17,752 bases of DNA from NCBI GenBank assembly GCA_003235435.1, contig QJWF01000114.1, positions 1-17,752 of the forward strand. Reading direction: 5' to 3'. Below, piece after piece: positions 7,590 through 16,992 of the stretch (position 1 is its first letter; every line of letters starts with the position of its first letter). Source of the DNA: Nitrosomonadales bacterium. GTDB taxonomy: Bacteria; Pseudomonadota; Gammaproteobacteria; Burkholderiales; Gallionellaceae. The translations under genes were made by a program, and so were the position numbers. The notes under the pieces were generated by a model. That model made no database searches. It was not told the origin of the DNA and was given only the letters and a program-made list of their open reading frames with translations.

Positions 7590-7662
7590 GCGCGTTTTGC
7601 TGCACGGTATTCCGGCAGCGAAACATCCCGTGATATTTATTTAGGCTGCTCCAAGGTTCACC

Positions 7663-10600
7663 ATGTCCGCACGTTTACGCGAAATCCCCTATAACTATAC
7701 TTCGTTTTCCGATCGTGAGATCGTGTTGCGCATACTCGGAAGCGAGGCGTGGGACATCATCAACAGGCTGCGCGCGGAGCGCCGCACCGGCCGTTCAGCG
7801 CGCATGTTGTACGAAGTATTGGGAGATATCTGGGTGGTGACGCGCAATCCCTATCTTCAGGACGACCTGCTCGGCAATCGCAAGCGCCGAGCCGCCCTGA
7901 TTGGCGCATTGCATCATCGACTGAACGCGATTGAGGAGCGCCGCCAGGAAAATGAAGTTGCGGTGGAAACCGACATCGGCGAAGACGATGTTAAGCGTAG
8001 CGGTCGAAACCACAATGAGGTCGTGAAACGTCTTCTCGAACTGGCACGTACCGCAGTGGACCGATTTTCCTGCGATCTCGAACACACCCTGCAGTTGCGC
8101 AAGCGCGTGTTGCGCGGACTGGGTCGTATCACCCGCCGCGACAATATCCAGTTCGACGGCTTGGCACGCGTCTCGCACGTGACCGACGCGACCGATTGGC
8201 GCGTGGAATATCCCTTCGTGGTCCTGCACCCGGACACCGAACATGAAATCGCCGCACTGGTGCGTGCGTGCATAGAACTCAAGCTCACAATCATCCCGCG
8301 CGGCGGCGGCACCGGATATACCGGCGGGGCGGTGCCGCTGGACAAATTTTCGGCAGTGATAAACACCGAAAAGCTCGAGACACTTTCGGCTGTCGAGCAC
8401 CTCGTCCTGCCCGGTTTGGACAAGCCATACGCCACCATCCATTGCGGCGCAGGCGTGGTGACTCGGCGCGTGATGGACGCATCGGAAGCCAGCGGTCTGG
8501 TGTTTGCCGTGGATCCCACCTCGGCGGATGCATCGTGCATAGGCGGAAACGTGGCCATGAACGCGGGCGGCAAGAAAGCCGTACTCTGGGGCACTGCCCT
8601 GGATAACCTGGCATCGTGGCGAATGGTCACACCCGACGGCCTGTGGATGGAAGTCGAGCGGCTGGACCACAACCTCGGCAAGATCCATGACGCCACGTCC
8701 GCACGCTTCCGAATCAGCCGCTTCGAAGAGAACGGCAAGACCGCGCATGGCACGCCGGAGATACTGACCATTCCCGGCAGCGCATTCCGCAAGACCGGAC
8801 TGGGCAAGGACGTCACTGACAAATTCCTGTCCGGGTTGCCCGGCATCCAGAAGGAAGGCTGTGACGGCATCATAACCTCGGCGCGCTTCATCCTGCATCG
8901 CGCGCACAGACACACGCGCACCGTTTGCCTGGAATTCTTCGGCCAGGTGCGCGAGGCGGTTCCTGCCATCGTTGAAATCAAGAATTATCTGGAAGCGCAT
9001 CCAGAAGCGCTGCTCGCGGGTCTTGAGCATCTCGACGAGCGATATCTCAAGGCAGTGGGCTATGCCACCAAGTCCAGGCGAGGCACACGGCCGAAGATGG
9101 TATTGATTGCCGATGTGGTGAGTGACGATTCGGATGCGGCCGCTGCGGCGGCCTCGGAAATCGTGCGCATGGCCAACCTGCGCAGCGGCGAAGGCTTCAT
9201 CGCCGTGTCCGCCGAGGCGCGCAAGATATTCTGGCTGGATCGCGCGCGCACAGCAGCAATCGCCAGGCACACCAATGCGTTCAAGATCAACGAGGACGTT
9301 GTGATCCCGCTGCAGCGCATGGGCGATTATTGCGACGGCGTGGAACGCATCAATATCGAGTTGTCTCTGCACAACAAACTCAAGTTGCTGGATGCACTTG
9401 ATGAGTTTTTTTCCGGTGATCTGCCGCTGTACTACCAGGACGACAGACAACTTGGCGATAACGAACTTCTCGGGGATCGGGCGCAGCAAACCAAACGGTT
9501 GCTTGCCGATGTGCGCAAGAGATGGGAATGGCTTTCTGAGAATCTGGACTCACAGCTATCCGACTGCCCATTTGCTCCAGCCGGCACCGAGAGCAGCAAA
9601 ACGGTTTTCGATTCAGTCCAGCGCCACCAGTTGCGCGCCTCGTGGAAACTTGAGCTGCGCAATCCGTTGCGCAACATTTTCAGCGGAAGTACCTATCAGT
9701 TGATACTTGAACAATGCACAGCGATACACCAGAGCGTGCTGAAGAGCCGCGTTTTTGTCGCGTTGCACATGCATGCCGGTGACGGCAACGTACACACCAA
9801 CATCCCGGTGAACTCAGACGACTATGAAATGCTCCAGCAGGCCAATGGCGCGGTGAATCGCATCATGAAACTGGCAAAATCCCTCGGCGGGGTGATCTCT
9901 GGCGAACACGGTATCGGAATCACCAAGTTCGACTTTCTTGAAGAAGGCGAGATCGCCCCGTTCACCGCTTACAAGAAACGCATCGATCCAGAGGGACGAT
10001 TCAACAAAGGCAAACTGCTCACAGGCGGCAATCTGGAACGCGCCTATACGCCCAGTTTCAACCTGATGGAACTGGAAAGCCTGATCCTGGAAAAGAGCGA
10101 GCTGGGCGAGATATCCGATTCGATCAAGGACTGCCTGCGCTGCGGCAAATGCAAACCGGTATGCAGCACCCACGTGCCGCGAGCCAATCTGCTGTACTCT
10201 CCGCGCAACAAGATCCTCGGCGCCTCGCTGCTGATCGAGGCATTCCTGTATGAAGAGCAGACCCGGCGCGGTGTATCGATCCAGCACTTCGACGAATTCA
10301 GCGATGTCGCCGACCATTGCACAGTGTGCCACAAGTGCCTGAATCCCTGTCCTGTGGACATCGATTTCGGAGATGTATCGGTCGCCATGCGCAATTTCCT
10401 GCGAAAGCACGGCAAGAAGAATTTCAATCCGGTCGCCAATGCATCAATGTTGTTCCTAAATGCCGCCGATCCAACCACGATCAAACTGGTACGCAAGGTG
10501 ATGATAGAGTGGGGATACCGGATGCAGCGCTTCGGCTACCGTCTGGCCAGGCGTTTCGGCTTGCTGAAAAGCCAGACATCGAGACCCCCGGCTACGGTAG

Positions 10601-11538
10601 GCGGCGCTGCATTGAAAGCGCAAGTGATCCATTTCATCAACAAACCGATGCCCGGCAATCTGCCGAAAAAAACCTCTCGCGCACTGCTCGGCATCGAAGA
10701 CAGCAATATCGTGCCAGTGATACGCAATCCGCATAAATTGACTGAGGACAGTGAGGCGGTCTTCTATTTCCCGGGCTGCGGCTCGGAGCGTTTGTTCGGA
10801 CAGGTAGGCCTGGCAACACAGGCGATGCTGTACGAGATCGGAGCAATCACGGTGCTGCCACCTGGCTATCTGTGCTGCGGTTACCCGCAAAATGCTTCAG
10901 GCCATGCAGAAAAGGCCAACCAGATAACCACCGACAACCGTGTGCTGTTTCATCGTGTCGCGAACACGCTGAACTACCTTGATATAAGGACGGTGATCGT
11001 ATCTTGCGGTACCTGCATGGACCAGTTGCAGAAATACCAGTTCGACAAGATATTCCCCGGTTGCCGGCTGCTCGATATCCACGAATACCTGCTTGAGAAA
11101 AAAGTGAAAGTTGAGAGTATTGCAGGTGTACGGTTCATGTATCACGACCCTTGCCATTCGCCGATGAAGTCTTATCAGCCGCTCAAGGTCGTGAACGAAT
11201 TGATGGGAACCGACGTTGCGCTCAACGAACGCTGCTGCGGCGAATCGGGGACATTTGGAGTCACGTTGCCCCAGATCGCGACTCAGGTGCGATTCCGCAA
11301 GGAACAGGAGATGCGCAAGGGCGCGGCCGCTCTGAGAGCCGACGGCTACAGCGGAGAAATCAGGATACTGACCTCCTGCCCGTCCTGTCAGCAGGGATTG
11401 TCGCGTTACAGCGACGACTGCGGCACTATCGCAGACTATATCGTGGTGGAAATGGCCAGACACTTGCTGGGCAAGGACTGGCTTCCGGACTATGTGGCCA
11501 AAGCAAATGATGGCGGAATAGAACGGGTGCTGCTGTAG
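7663..11538 (+). CDS. Large FAD-linked and Fe-S-containing dehydrogenase (DUF3683 / GlcD-GlcF-type fusion)
   Basis: This 1291-residue protein fuses modules that are often separate subunits. An N-terminal DUF3683-like region (about residues 1-150) precedes a PCMH-type FAD-binding domain with [10 protein letters not shown] at 213-222. Next is an FAD-linked oxidase C-terminal domain with HMHAGDGN (702-709) and GEHGIG (747-752). Two ferredoxin-type cysteine sets follow (C824, C827, C830, C834 and C886, C889, C892, C896). Two cysteine-rich CCG-type modules close the protein, with CCG at 1071 and 1191, CGTC at 1115 and CPSC at 1239. Relatives oxidise 2-hydroxyacids such as D-lactate, glycolate or D-2-hydroxyglutarate and pass electrons through the Fe-S centres to a heterodisulfide-reductase-like site or quinone (family knowledge). 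The substrate here is unknown. The ATG has a modest AGG upstream. A long minus-strand open frame inside it (7795-9489) is a shadow. No terminator was seen before the next gene. Confidence 0.93.
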   Translation: MSARLREIPYNYTSFSDREIVLRILGSEAWDIINRLRAERRTGRSARMLYEVLGDIWVVTRNPYLQDDLLGNRKRRAALIGALHHRLNAIEERRQENEVAVETDIGEDDVKRSGRNHNEVVKRLLELARTAVDRFSCDLEHTLQLRKRVLRGLGRITRRDNIQFDGLARVSHVTDATDWRVEYPFVVLHPDTEHEIAALVRACIELKLTIIPRGGGTGYTGGAVPLDKFSAVINTEKLETLSAVEHLVLPGLDKPYATIHCGAGVVTRRVMDASEASGLVFAVDPTSADASCIGGNVAMNAGGKKAVLWGTALDNLASWRMVTPDGLWMEVERLDHNLGKIHDATSARFRISRFEENGKTAHGTPEILTIPGSAFRKTGLGKDVTDKFLSGLPGIQKEGCDGIITSARFILHRAHRHTRTVCLEFFGQVREAVPAIVEIKNYLEAHPEALLAGLEHLDERYLKAVGYATKSRRGTRPKMVLIADVVSDDSDAAAAAASEIVRMANLRSGEGFIAVSAEARKIFWLDRARTAAIARHTNAFKINEDVVIPLQRMGDYCDGVERINIELSLHNKLKLLDALDEFFSGDLPLYYQDDRQLGDNELLGDRAQQTKRLLADVRKRWEWLSENLDSQLSDCPFAPAGTESSKTVFDSVQRHQLRASWKLELRNPLRNIFSGSTYQLILEQCTAIHQSVLKSRVFVALHMHAGDGNVHTNIPVNSDDYEMLQQANGAVNRIMKLAKSLGGVISGEHGIGITKFDFLEEGEIAPFTAYKKRIDPEGRFNKGKLLTGGNLERAYTPSFNLMELESLILEKSELGEISDSIKDCLRCGKCKPVCSTHVPRANLLYSPRNKILGASLLIEAFLYEEQTRRGVSIQHFDEFSDVADHCTVCHKCLNPCPVDIDFGDVSVAMRNFLRKHGKKNFNPVANASMLFLNAADPTTIKLVRKVMIEWGYRMQRFGYRLARRFGLLKSQTSRPPATVGGAALKAQVIHFINKPMPGNLPKKTSRALLGIEDSNIVPVIRNPHKLTEDSEAVFYFPGCGSERLFGQVGLATQAMLYEIGAITVLPPGYLCCGYPQNASGHAEKANQITTDNRVLFHRVANTLNYLDIRTVIVSCGTCMDQLQKYQFDKIFPGCRLLDIHEYLLEKKVKVESIAGVRFMYHDPCHSPMKSYQPLKVVNELMGTDVALNERCCGESGTFGVTLPQIATQVRFRKEQEMRKGAAALRADGYSGEIRILTSCPSCQQGLSRYSDDCGTIADYIVVEMARHLLGKDWLPDYVAKANDGGIERVLL

Positions 11539-11639
11539 AATTGCAACTCTCAGGATCACGCACAGAAGAGCAAACCAAGAACCGAGTTATGTTATTTCCC
11601 GGCACATGATCCCCGTGCTTCAATCCAGAATTATCGAAT

Positions 11640-13277
11640 ATGCTAACCCTCCCCCTTGAACCGACCGACGATTTGGCTGACCCGGCCTTCAAGGATCCGG
11701 ACAGTTGCTCGAAATGGCTGGCACAACTGCAATTGACCAATCTGCAGCCGGCGCACAGCAAGCTGCTATTCCAGATCCGTGAATTCAACCGCTGTCCGAT
11801 GCGCAGCCCGGAACGGCTTGATACCCTTGAACTGTTGCGCGAGACGGTCGGATATGTGCAGGAGTATTACGCCAGAAAATTGACCGCCAAACCGCTGCCG
11901 TTGAATGAAAGTGAAATGACCGCTTTCGCCGGAATTGTGCAACTTTGGTTGGCAATGGTATTGGGTTATCAGCGCTGCCTGCAGGCCTATATTACCGGCG
12001 ACAAGCTGCTCGCCGATCATGGTGCCTTGTTATGCCAGCGCTGCCTGCAATACAGCGGTCTGGCAATTTTCGAGCACTTGCGCTGCGGTTATGAGTTCGA
12101 ACCGAAACTATGGCGTCAATTGCATGAGCTGTTCTCGTTCGCAGAAAAAAGCGGGCTGCAACACGTTGAGGTACCGGACCCGTTGAATACCGTCCAGCCT
12201 CTCGTCAATTGCGAAAGCACTTATATCAAAATCCTGCTTGCCTGCTATGCACGGCCCGCCGAACTGAACCGCTTCCAACTACAGCTTCTGGATGGATGGC
12301 TGTCGGAATGGAGTACCACTGTAACCGTGGAGCGCAGCTTTTCCCTCAGCAGGGGAGACGCGCAGCCGCTGGCAGCTGATCTGGCCAGCACCCATGGCTT
12401 GCTCCCCATCAAGAGTGTAGTCCACAGTGAGAACATGCGCTATATCGCGATGGTTCCACTGAGCAAGTTGTTGCGCGTCAAAATCATACTGATGCAACAG
12501 GGACAAACTCCTCAGCATCAAAAACTTGGAGAGAACTGCACCGCGCATGACTGCATAGAGTTCCTCACTTTTCTGCATCAGTGCTGGTGTGAAAACCTCA
12601 ATACGCGCTCTGGCGACCGGCATCCTGTCGAGCAACGGACCTGGCTTTGCCACAAACTTGAAAATATTTACGCGCATCTTTCCGGGAAACCGTTCAATAA
12701 GTCCGGTAACGGTGCCAGGAATGGAAATGCCGCAAACAGACACATCGTGTCAACGGGAAGAATGTCAAGTGATTCTGCTGAACGTGTTCTGATCGAAAAA
12801 GACTTCCCGCTGGAAGCGTGGAAGGTGGAGAACGCCAGTATCATGGGAGCCAAACTTACTCGCGAAAATATGGACGGCAGTCGTCTGAGCTTCAATCAAC
12901 TGGTCGCTTTTCATCCCGTTGACGCGACTACCAGCGTGCTAGGCGTGACAGCATGGATATTGGGCATATCCAAATGGGTGAACGTTACCCTCACCGGACA
13001 TCTGAGGATCGGTGTGCAATATCTGCCCGGCGCTGTCGAAGCTGTTCGTATCGCTGTGGAAGATGGCCCCGGTTCCGGCAACTATCTCGCCGCATTGCTT
13101 TTGCACGAAGTGCCGACTCTAAAGACACCGCCCAGCCTGATCCTCGAGCACGGATGCTTCCAGCCGGATCTCCCGGCAAGAATGGAACGAGGCAACGAGG
13201 AGACTCAGAAAATCAAGCTGGGATTCTGTGTGGAGCGCGGCATCGACTTCGAGCGCGTAAGTTTTTCGCTGGATTGA
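11640..13277 (+). CDS. Conserved hypothetical protein with PilZ-like C-terminal domain
   Basis: The 545-residue product has a mostly helical, soluble N-terminal part (about residues 1-370) that I do not recognise, with no signal peptide or membrane segments. Its C-terminal 150 residues look like a PilZ barrel. NASIMG at 398-403 fits the [D/N]xSxxG cyclic-di-GMP motif and is followed by a strand pattern ending in HLRIGVQYLPG. The arginine motif RxxxR expected about 20-30 residues earlier is not visible, so c-di-GMP binding is uncertain. The ATG is the first possible start after an in-frame stop, but its ribosome site is weak. The gene follows the dehydrogenase by 101 nt on the same strand and ends before a clear terminator. 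It could be a c-di-GMP effector or a degenerate PilZ scaffold. Confidence 0.8.
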   Translation: MLTLPLEPTDDLADPAFKDPDSCSKWLAQLQLTNLQPAHSKLLFQIREFNRCPMRSPERLDTLELLRETVGYVQEYYARKLTAKPLPLNESEMTAFAGIVQLWLAMVLGYQRCLQAYITGDKLLADHGALLCQRCLQYSGLAIFEHLRCGYEFEPKLWRQLHELFSFAEKSGLQHVEVPDPLNTVQPLVNCESTYIKILLACYARPAELNRFQLQLLDGWLSEWSTTVTVERSFSLSRGDAQPLAADLASTHGLLPIKSVVHSENMRYIAMVPLSKLLRVKIILMQQGQTPQHQKLGENCTAHDCIEFLTFLHQCWCENLNTRSGDRHPVEQRTWLCHKLENIYAHLSGKPFNKSGNGARNGNAANRHIVSTGRMSSDSAERVLIEKDFPLEAWKVENASIMGAKLTRENMDGSRLSFNQLVAFHPVDATTSVLGVTAWILGISKWVNVTLTGHLRIGVQYLPGAVEAVRIAVEDGPGSGNYLAALLLHEVPTLKTPPSLILEHGCFQPDLPARMERGNEETQKIKLGFCVERGIDFERVSFSLD

Positions 13278-13333
13278 TATCATCGCGCATATACTGTGCG
13301 AGAGTTATGCCAGCCAACTCTGACCTGTACTCA

Positions 13334-13359
13334 TTGACTGGGAATCCAGCAAGTTTTTT
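13334..13359 (+). terminator. Intrinsic terminator after the PilZ-like gene
   Basis: TTG-A-CTGG, loop GAAT, CCAG-CAA forms a seven-pair stem with one bulged A, followed one base later by six T residues. It lies 57 nt after the stop codon, in the gap between the convergent PilZ-like and phoR genes. Confidence 0.6.
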
Positions 13360-13409
13360 ATCACAAATCTGCCGCCATGGCGGTTGCATATCACCAGACT
13401 GTTCGCCGG

Positions 13410-14705
13410 TCATGCCACCTGTCTTCTTGCCGGGAACACAAGCGAAAAGATACTGCCTTTGCCTTCTTCGCTGAATATTTCAAGCTTGGCCTGATGACGC
13501 ATTGCAATGTGCTTCACGATCGCGAGACCCAGACCTGTTCCGCCGGTTTCACGAGAGCGGCTGCTGTCAATCCGGTAAAACCGTTCTGTAAGGCGTGGTA
13601 TGTGCTGCGCAGGGATGCCGATGCCGCTGTCCTCTACCGAAAAAACCGGCTGACCGCCCCTTTCGAACCAGCGTAACAGGATCGTTCCGCCTTCAGGCGT
13701 ATAACGGATCGCATTTCCGAGCAAATTTTCGAACGCGCTGCGCAACTCACCAAGGTTGCCCGATATTTTTGTCGCACCTGTCACTTCGAGGCGCAAATCA
13801 TGCTTGCCGCCGCTGAGCAACTGTCCGCCCCTGAAGACTTGATCGAGCAGCTCGACTATATCAACAACCTCCTCGAGCAAAGGGTTCTGATTGTTTTCCA
13901 GACGCGACAGAGTCAGCAGATCGGCGACCAGATTTTCCATGCGCCTGGTCTGTTCGGCCATCAGCTTCAATATATGCCGTGCGCTGTCATGGCCGAGATC
14001 CGGCATGTCCCGCAGATTTTCCACAAAGCCGTTCACTACGGTCAGCGGGGAGCGCAATTCGTGTGACACATTGGCGACAAAATCACGGCGCATGCTTTCG
14101 ATGCGCTCGAATTGCGTGATGTCGCGACTGATCAACAACCTCTTGTCCCCGCCGTAAGGAATGAGTTTGATGGATAACACCATGTCGTCATGGCGTGCCG
14201 GCCGCATCATCAGCGGTTTGCTGAAATCGGATTCGTGGAGATACGCTATGAACTCGGGCTGCCTCACCAGGTAAGTAATGTCCTGCATGACATCCTGGTT
14301 GGTATCAAGAAAAAAATGCTGCTGGGCGATCGGGTTGAACCATTCGATGCGATTCGCATCGTTAAGGATAATCACGCCCTCCGGCAGTGCGGCGGTGGCC
14401 TGTTCCATGTGCTGCAATTCTGCCGCCAGTTTTTGTTTGGTCTGGATATGCTTCTTGACCATTCTGTAAAGCTGCGAGAACACGTCATCCCAGATGCCGC
14501 CTGCTTCCGGTATGGTTTCTGGACGCGCATCGTTCAGCCACAGCCCGAGCTTGTGCAGTTGTCTTGCGTGGCGCCCCATCAATATCAGCAATACCAGCAG
14601 CATGAACCACAGCGCATAAACTGCCGAGAGCAATCCCCATAGCATCAGCGCAAACAGCGAGCTGAATGCGACCGGCAAAATCAACCTGAACCAGAAATCC
14701 GGCAA
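13410..14705 (-). CDS. phoR: Phosphate-regulon sensor histidine kinase PhoR
   Basis: PhoR phosphorylates PhoB when phosphate is scarce and dephosphorylates it otherwise (family knowledge). The 431-residue product has two closely spaced N-terminal membrane segments (about residues 5-45) with almost no periplasmic loop, as in PhoR. A linker and a PAS domain (about 95-195) follow, then the dimerisation domain with the phospho-acceptor H215 in FVANVSHELRSPLT, where Ser replaces the commoner Thr of ELRTPLT. The ATPase domain shows the N box NLLGNAIRYTPEGG, DSGIGIP and GGTGLGLAIV. The start is a TTG at 14705, decided by AAGGAG at 14713-14718 with 7 nt spacing; no ATG fits. The gene lies 46 nt downstream of phoB and is convergent with the PilZ-like gene. 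No pst or phoU genes are present in this window. Confidence 0.94.
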   Translation of the reverse strand: MPDFWFRLILPVAFSSLFALMLWGLLSAVYALWFMLLVLLILMGRHARQLHKLGLWLNDARPETIPEAGGIWDDVFSQLYRMVKKHIQTKQKLAAELQHMEQATAALPEGVIILNDANRIEWFNPIAQQHFFLDTNQDVMQDITYLVRQPEFIAYLHESDFSKPLMMRPARHDDMVLSIKLIPYGGDKRLLISRDITQFERIESMRRDFVANVSHELRSPLTVVNGFVENLRDMPDLGHDSARHILKLMAEQTRRMENLVADLLTLSRLENNQNPLLEEVVDIVELLDQVFRGGQLLSGGKHDLRLEVTGATKISGNLGELRSAFENLLGNAIRYTPEGGTILLRWFERGGQPVFSVEDSGIGIPAQHIPRLTERFYRIDSSRSRETGGTGLGLAIVKHIAMRHQAKLEIFSEEGKGSIFSLVFPARRQVA

Positions 14706-14712
14706 ATCAATG

Positions 14713-14718
14713 CTCCTT
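14713..14718 (-). promoter_or_regulatory. Ribosome binding site selecting the TTG start of phoR
   Basis: AAGGAG on the minus strand ends 7 nt before the TTG at 14705. The strong site makes the unusual TTG start credible. Confidence 0.75.
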
Positions 14719-14751
14719 GATATTACTGCTGGATAAAGTCCCCATTAACCC

Positions 14752-15456
14752 TCAGCCAGACCCCCGGTCATAAGTGGCCGAAAAGCGGTATCCGCTGCCG
14801 CGCACTGTCTGGATCAGGGCATCCATCCCGGCCGGCTCCAATGCTGCTCGCAATCGGCGGATATGCACGTCTACAGTGCGTTCTTCGACAAATACTTGTG
14901 TGCCCCATACCTGATCGAGCAATTGTGTGCGGCTGTGAACCCGCTCGGCATGTGTCATGAAAAAATGCAGCAGGCGAAACTCTGTCGGCCCGACTTCTAT
15001 GTTTAAACCATTAGCAGTCACGCGATGTGTCGCTGGCGACAACTTCAGGCCGCTTGCTGTCACTGTTTTATCAGGCATTGCCTGAACATGGCGACGCAAT
15101 ACCGCTCGTATCCTTGCCATCAGTTCCCGCGGCGAAAACGGCTTGGTGATGTAATCGTCGGCTCCGGACTCCAGCCCCAGTATCTTGTCGCGCTCCTCGC
15201 CCCGCGCGGTAAGCATGATAATCGGGATGTCCTTGGTGCGCGCATCCGAGCGCAACTGCTTTGCCAGCACAACGCCGCTGGTACCTGGCAGCATCCAGTC
15301 AAGCAATATCAGATGGGGCACACTGTCCCGAATCTGTTGCCATGTGGTTTCTGCATCCCCGGCACACAACGCCTGAAAACCGGCCTGCATCACATTGAAC
15401 GCCAGCAACTCCTGGATCGCCGGCTCATCTTCCACGATCAGAATCTTCGCATTCAT
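14752..15456 (-). CDS. phoB: Phosphate-regulon response regulator PhoB
   Basis: This is an OmpR-family transcription activator of 234 residues. The receiver domain (about residues 1-120) has the acidic pair in IVEDE, phospho-acceptor D53 in LLDWMLPG, and the conserved lysine of ITKPF. The C-terminal winged-helix domain (about 130-230) carries EERTVDVHIRRLR and the ending VRGSGYRF, both typical of PhoB. The ATG at 15456 gives MNAKILIVEDE, aligned with the E. coli start. An in-frame GTG at 15465 with AGGG four bases upstream would add three residues. The gene is followed by phoR and preceded by a three-repeat Pho box, indicating positive autoregulation. The next gene upstream ends only about 70 nt away. 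Confidence 0.95.
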   Translation of the reverse strand: MNAKILIVEDEPAIQELLAFNVMQAGFQALCAGDAETTWQQIRDSVPHLILLDWMLPGTSGVVLAKQLRSDARTKDIPIIMLTARGEERDKILGLESGADDYITKPFSPRELMARIRAVLRRHVQAMPDKTVTASGLKLSPATHRVTANGLNIEVGPTEFRLLHFFMTHAERVHSRTQLLDQVWGTQVFVEERTVDVHIRRLRAALEPAGMDALIQTVRGSGYRFSATYDRGSG

Positions 15457-15493
15457 CTCTTTCACTTATCCCTGTATCGAGAAAATGGAGAAT

Positions 15494-15522
15494 ATGAAGG
15501 ATTTGTGACAGGAAGATGACAA
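15494..15522 (-). promoter_or_regulatory. Pho box (PhoB binding site) upstream of phoBR
   Basis: On the minus strand three 7-base direct repeats, TTGTCAT, CTGTCAC and CCTTCAT, are each separated by exactly 4 bases. This gives the 11-nt period of PhoB sites (consensus CTGTCAT). Ten bases after the second repeat is TATTCT, a plausible minus-10 at the distance used in known PhoB-dependent promoters. The start codon is about 38 nt from the nearest repeat. Confidence 0.8.
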
Positions 15523-15535
15523 ACTTCAAGTTTGT
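15519..15535. repeat. Near-perfect 17-bp palindrome over the symporter stop codon
   Basis: ACAAACTTCAAGTTTGT has two perfect 8-base arms around one central base. It contains the symporter stop codon and overlaps the distal Pho-box repeat by four bases. It lacks a following T-run, so it is not a standard terminator on the minus strand. Confidence 0.5.
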
Positions 15536-16959
15536 GCATGGGCGTGATGCTGGTCACGCATGATGTTGGGAAGCATCGAACCGATCAGCATCCCGGCAAT
15601 GCTGAACAGCAAGCCGATCAACTGCGGCGGCCAGTAGGTGTCCGGACCGATGATTTCCATCGATAGCCACGAACCGATACCCAGCACGATGGACAGCAGA
15701 GCACCCTGATTGCTTGCACGCTTCCAGTACAGCCCGAATACCAGCGGCACAAAAGCTCCGACCAGCGTAACCTTGTAGGCATCCTCCACCATGTGAAAGA
15801 TGCTCGATTCGGAGTTCAGTGCAAACCACAACACGATGCCTCCAAAAGTCACAAGGATGATGCGCATAGTGCGCAACATCTGCTGGTCGCTCATGTGCTT
15901 GAGCGCGATGTGCTTGAGTATGTTCTCGGTAAACATCGCAGAAGGCGCAAGCAATGTGGCTGAAGCCGTGCTCATGATCGCGGACAGCAGCGCGCCGAAG
16001 AACAGCACCTGTGCGATCATCGGAGTGTGATTCAGGATCAGGCTTGGCAGCACCATCTGTGAATCGCTCTTGATCAGCTCATTGAACAATGCAGGGTCGA
16101 TCAGCGTCGCGGAGTAAGCCAGGAACATAGGAATGAATGCAAATACGAAATACAGCATTCCACCCAACACTGTGCCGCGTACCGCTATTTTTTCGCTCTT
16201 TGCAGAAGTCATGCGCTGGAACACGTCCTGCTGGGGAATGGAACCCAGCATCATGGTGATACCCGCACCGATAAAAGGTATCCACACTTCAAGTCCACCG
16301 CTGGGGAAAAAATGCAACTTGCCGGCGGACTGCGCCTGGCTGACCACGTTGCCCACCCCGCCCGCATCGCCGCTGATCAGCACTGCAATCAACAACAAGG
16401 CAGCCATGATCACGGTCATCTGCACGAAATCCAGCAGGGCAACCGACCACATTCCGCCGAACATTGTGTAGGCGAGCACAATGGACAGGCCAAGGATCAT
16501 GCCGGCTTCCTGGCTGATCGCGCCGCCGGTGACCACATTAAAAACCAGACCCAGAGCTACCACCTGGGCCGATACCCAACCCAGATAAGACAGCATGATG
16601 CAAACCGTCATGATCAGTTCCACAACACGGCTGTAGCGGGCTCGGTAAAAATCGCCGATAGTGAGCAGATTCATACGGTATAACAGCGGTGCAAAGAACA
16701 GCCCGGCGAGTATCAGGCACATGCTGGCGCCGAACGGATCGGCGACCACTCCACCCATCCCTTCCTCAACGAAAGTGGCGGATATTCCCAGCACTGTCTC
16801 CGCGCCGAACCAGGTGGCGAACACTGTTGCGGTAACGACAGGCATCGGAAGGTTGCGCCCGGCCACGACAAAGTCCCTGGAATTGTGGACGCGCTTTGAA
16901 GCGTACAAGCCGATGCCAACCGAAAAAAGCAGGTAAAGAATGACGAACCAGATCAGCAT
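15526..16959 (-). CDS. Sodium:solute symporter (SSS/SLC5 family)
   Basis: This is a polytopic inner-membrane protein of 477 residues with about 12-13 hydrophobic segments. Family features include the N-terminal SKRVHNSRDFVVAGRNLP region, ATWFGAETVLG, the TIGDFYRARYS segment (the family's usual G.FxxxRY motif), GGMWSVALLDFVQ, and an AIMSTASATLLAPS helix bearing the serine/threonine residues associated with sodium sites. Members use the Na+ gradient to import proline, pantothenate, sugars or carboxylates (family knowledge); the substrate cannot be told here. The tail is histidine-rich, HHAHAQT. I chose the ATG at 16959 because GGGGAG lies 8 nt upstream; a TTG ten codons earlier is unlikely. The stop codon lies within a palindrome next to the Pho box, so read-through into phoBR is possible. 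Confidence 0.92.
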   Translation of the reverse strand: MLIWFVILYLLFSVGIGLYASKRVHNSRDFVVAGRNLPMPVVTATVFATWFGAETVLGISATFVEEGMGGVVADPFGASMCLILAGLFFAPLLYRMNLLTIGDFYRARYSRVVELIMTVCIMLSYLGWVSAQVVALGLVFNVVTGGAISQEAGMILGLSIVLAYTMFGGMWSVALLDFVQMTVIMAALLLIAVLISGDAGGVGNVVSQAQSAGKLHFFPSGGLEVWIPFIGAGITMMLGSIPQQDVFQRMTSAKSEKIAVRGTVLGGMLYFVFAFIPMFLAYSATLIDPALFNELIKSDSQMVLPSLILNHTPMIAQVLFFGALLSAIMSTASATLLAPSAMFTENILKHIALKHMSDQQMLRTMRIILVTFGGIVLWFALNSESSIFHMVEDAYKVTLVGAFVPLVFGLYWKRASNQGALLSIVLGIGSWLSMEIIGPDTYWPPQLIGLLFSIAGMLIGSMLPNIMRDQHHAHAQT

Positions 16960-16967
16960 GATGGGCA

Positions 16968-16973
16968 CTCCCC
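16968..16973 (-). promoter_or_regulatory. Ribosome binding site of the symporter
   Basis: GGGGAG on the minus strand, 8 nt before the ATG at 16959. It excludes the longer TTG start. Confidence 0.7.
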
Positions 16974-16992
16974 GAGTATCATATTGCAATGG

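Larger units (their letters stand above)
7381..7662. other. Divergent intergenic region between the barrel operon and the dehydrogenase
   Basis: This 282-nt gap is the longest non-coding stretch in the window. It holds a sigma-54-type element reading toward the barrel gene (7454-7469). A possible sigma-70 minus-10 element reads toward the dehydrogenase (7584-7589), with a small dyad next to it (ACCCG, CAAT, CGGGT; 7571-7584). No Pho box and no convincing gene were found in it. Confidence 0.6.

Noticed and set aside
7381..7662. A Pho box before the barrel/PstS-like operon
   Set aside because: I looked because of the PstS-like gene. Only an isolated CCGTCAA occurs on the minus strand, with no second repeat at 11 nt.
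7795..9489. 564-codon open frame on the minus strand
   Set aside because: Lies wholly antisense to the dehydrogenase, whose FAD motifs are unmistakable in the plus frame. The antisense product has no recognisable motif. It is a typical shadow of GC-rich coding sequence.
13372..13383. 12-bp perfect palindrome CCGCCATGGCGG as a terminator for phoR
   Set aside because: There is no room for a stable loop and no T-run on the minus strand, so it is left unassigned.
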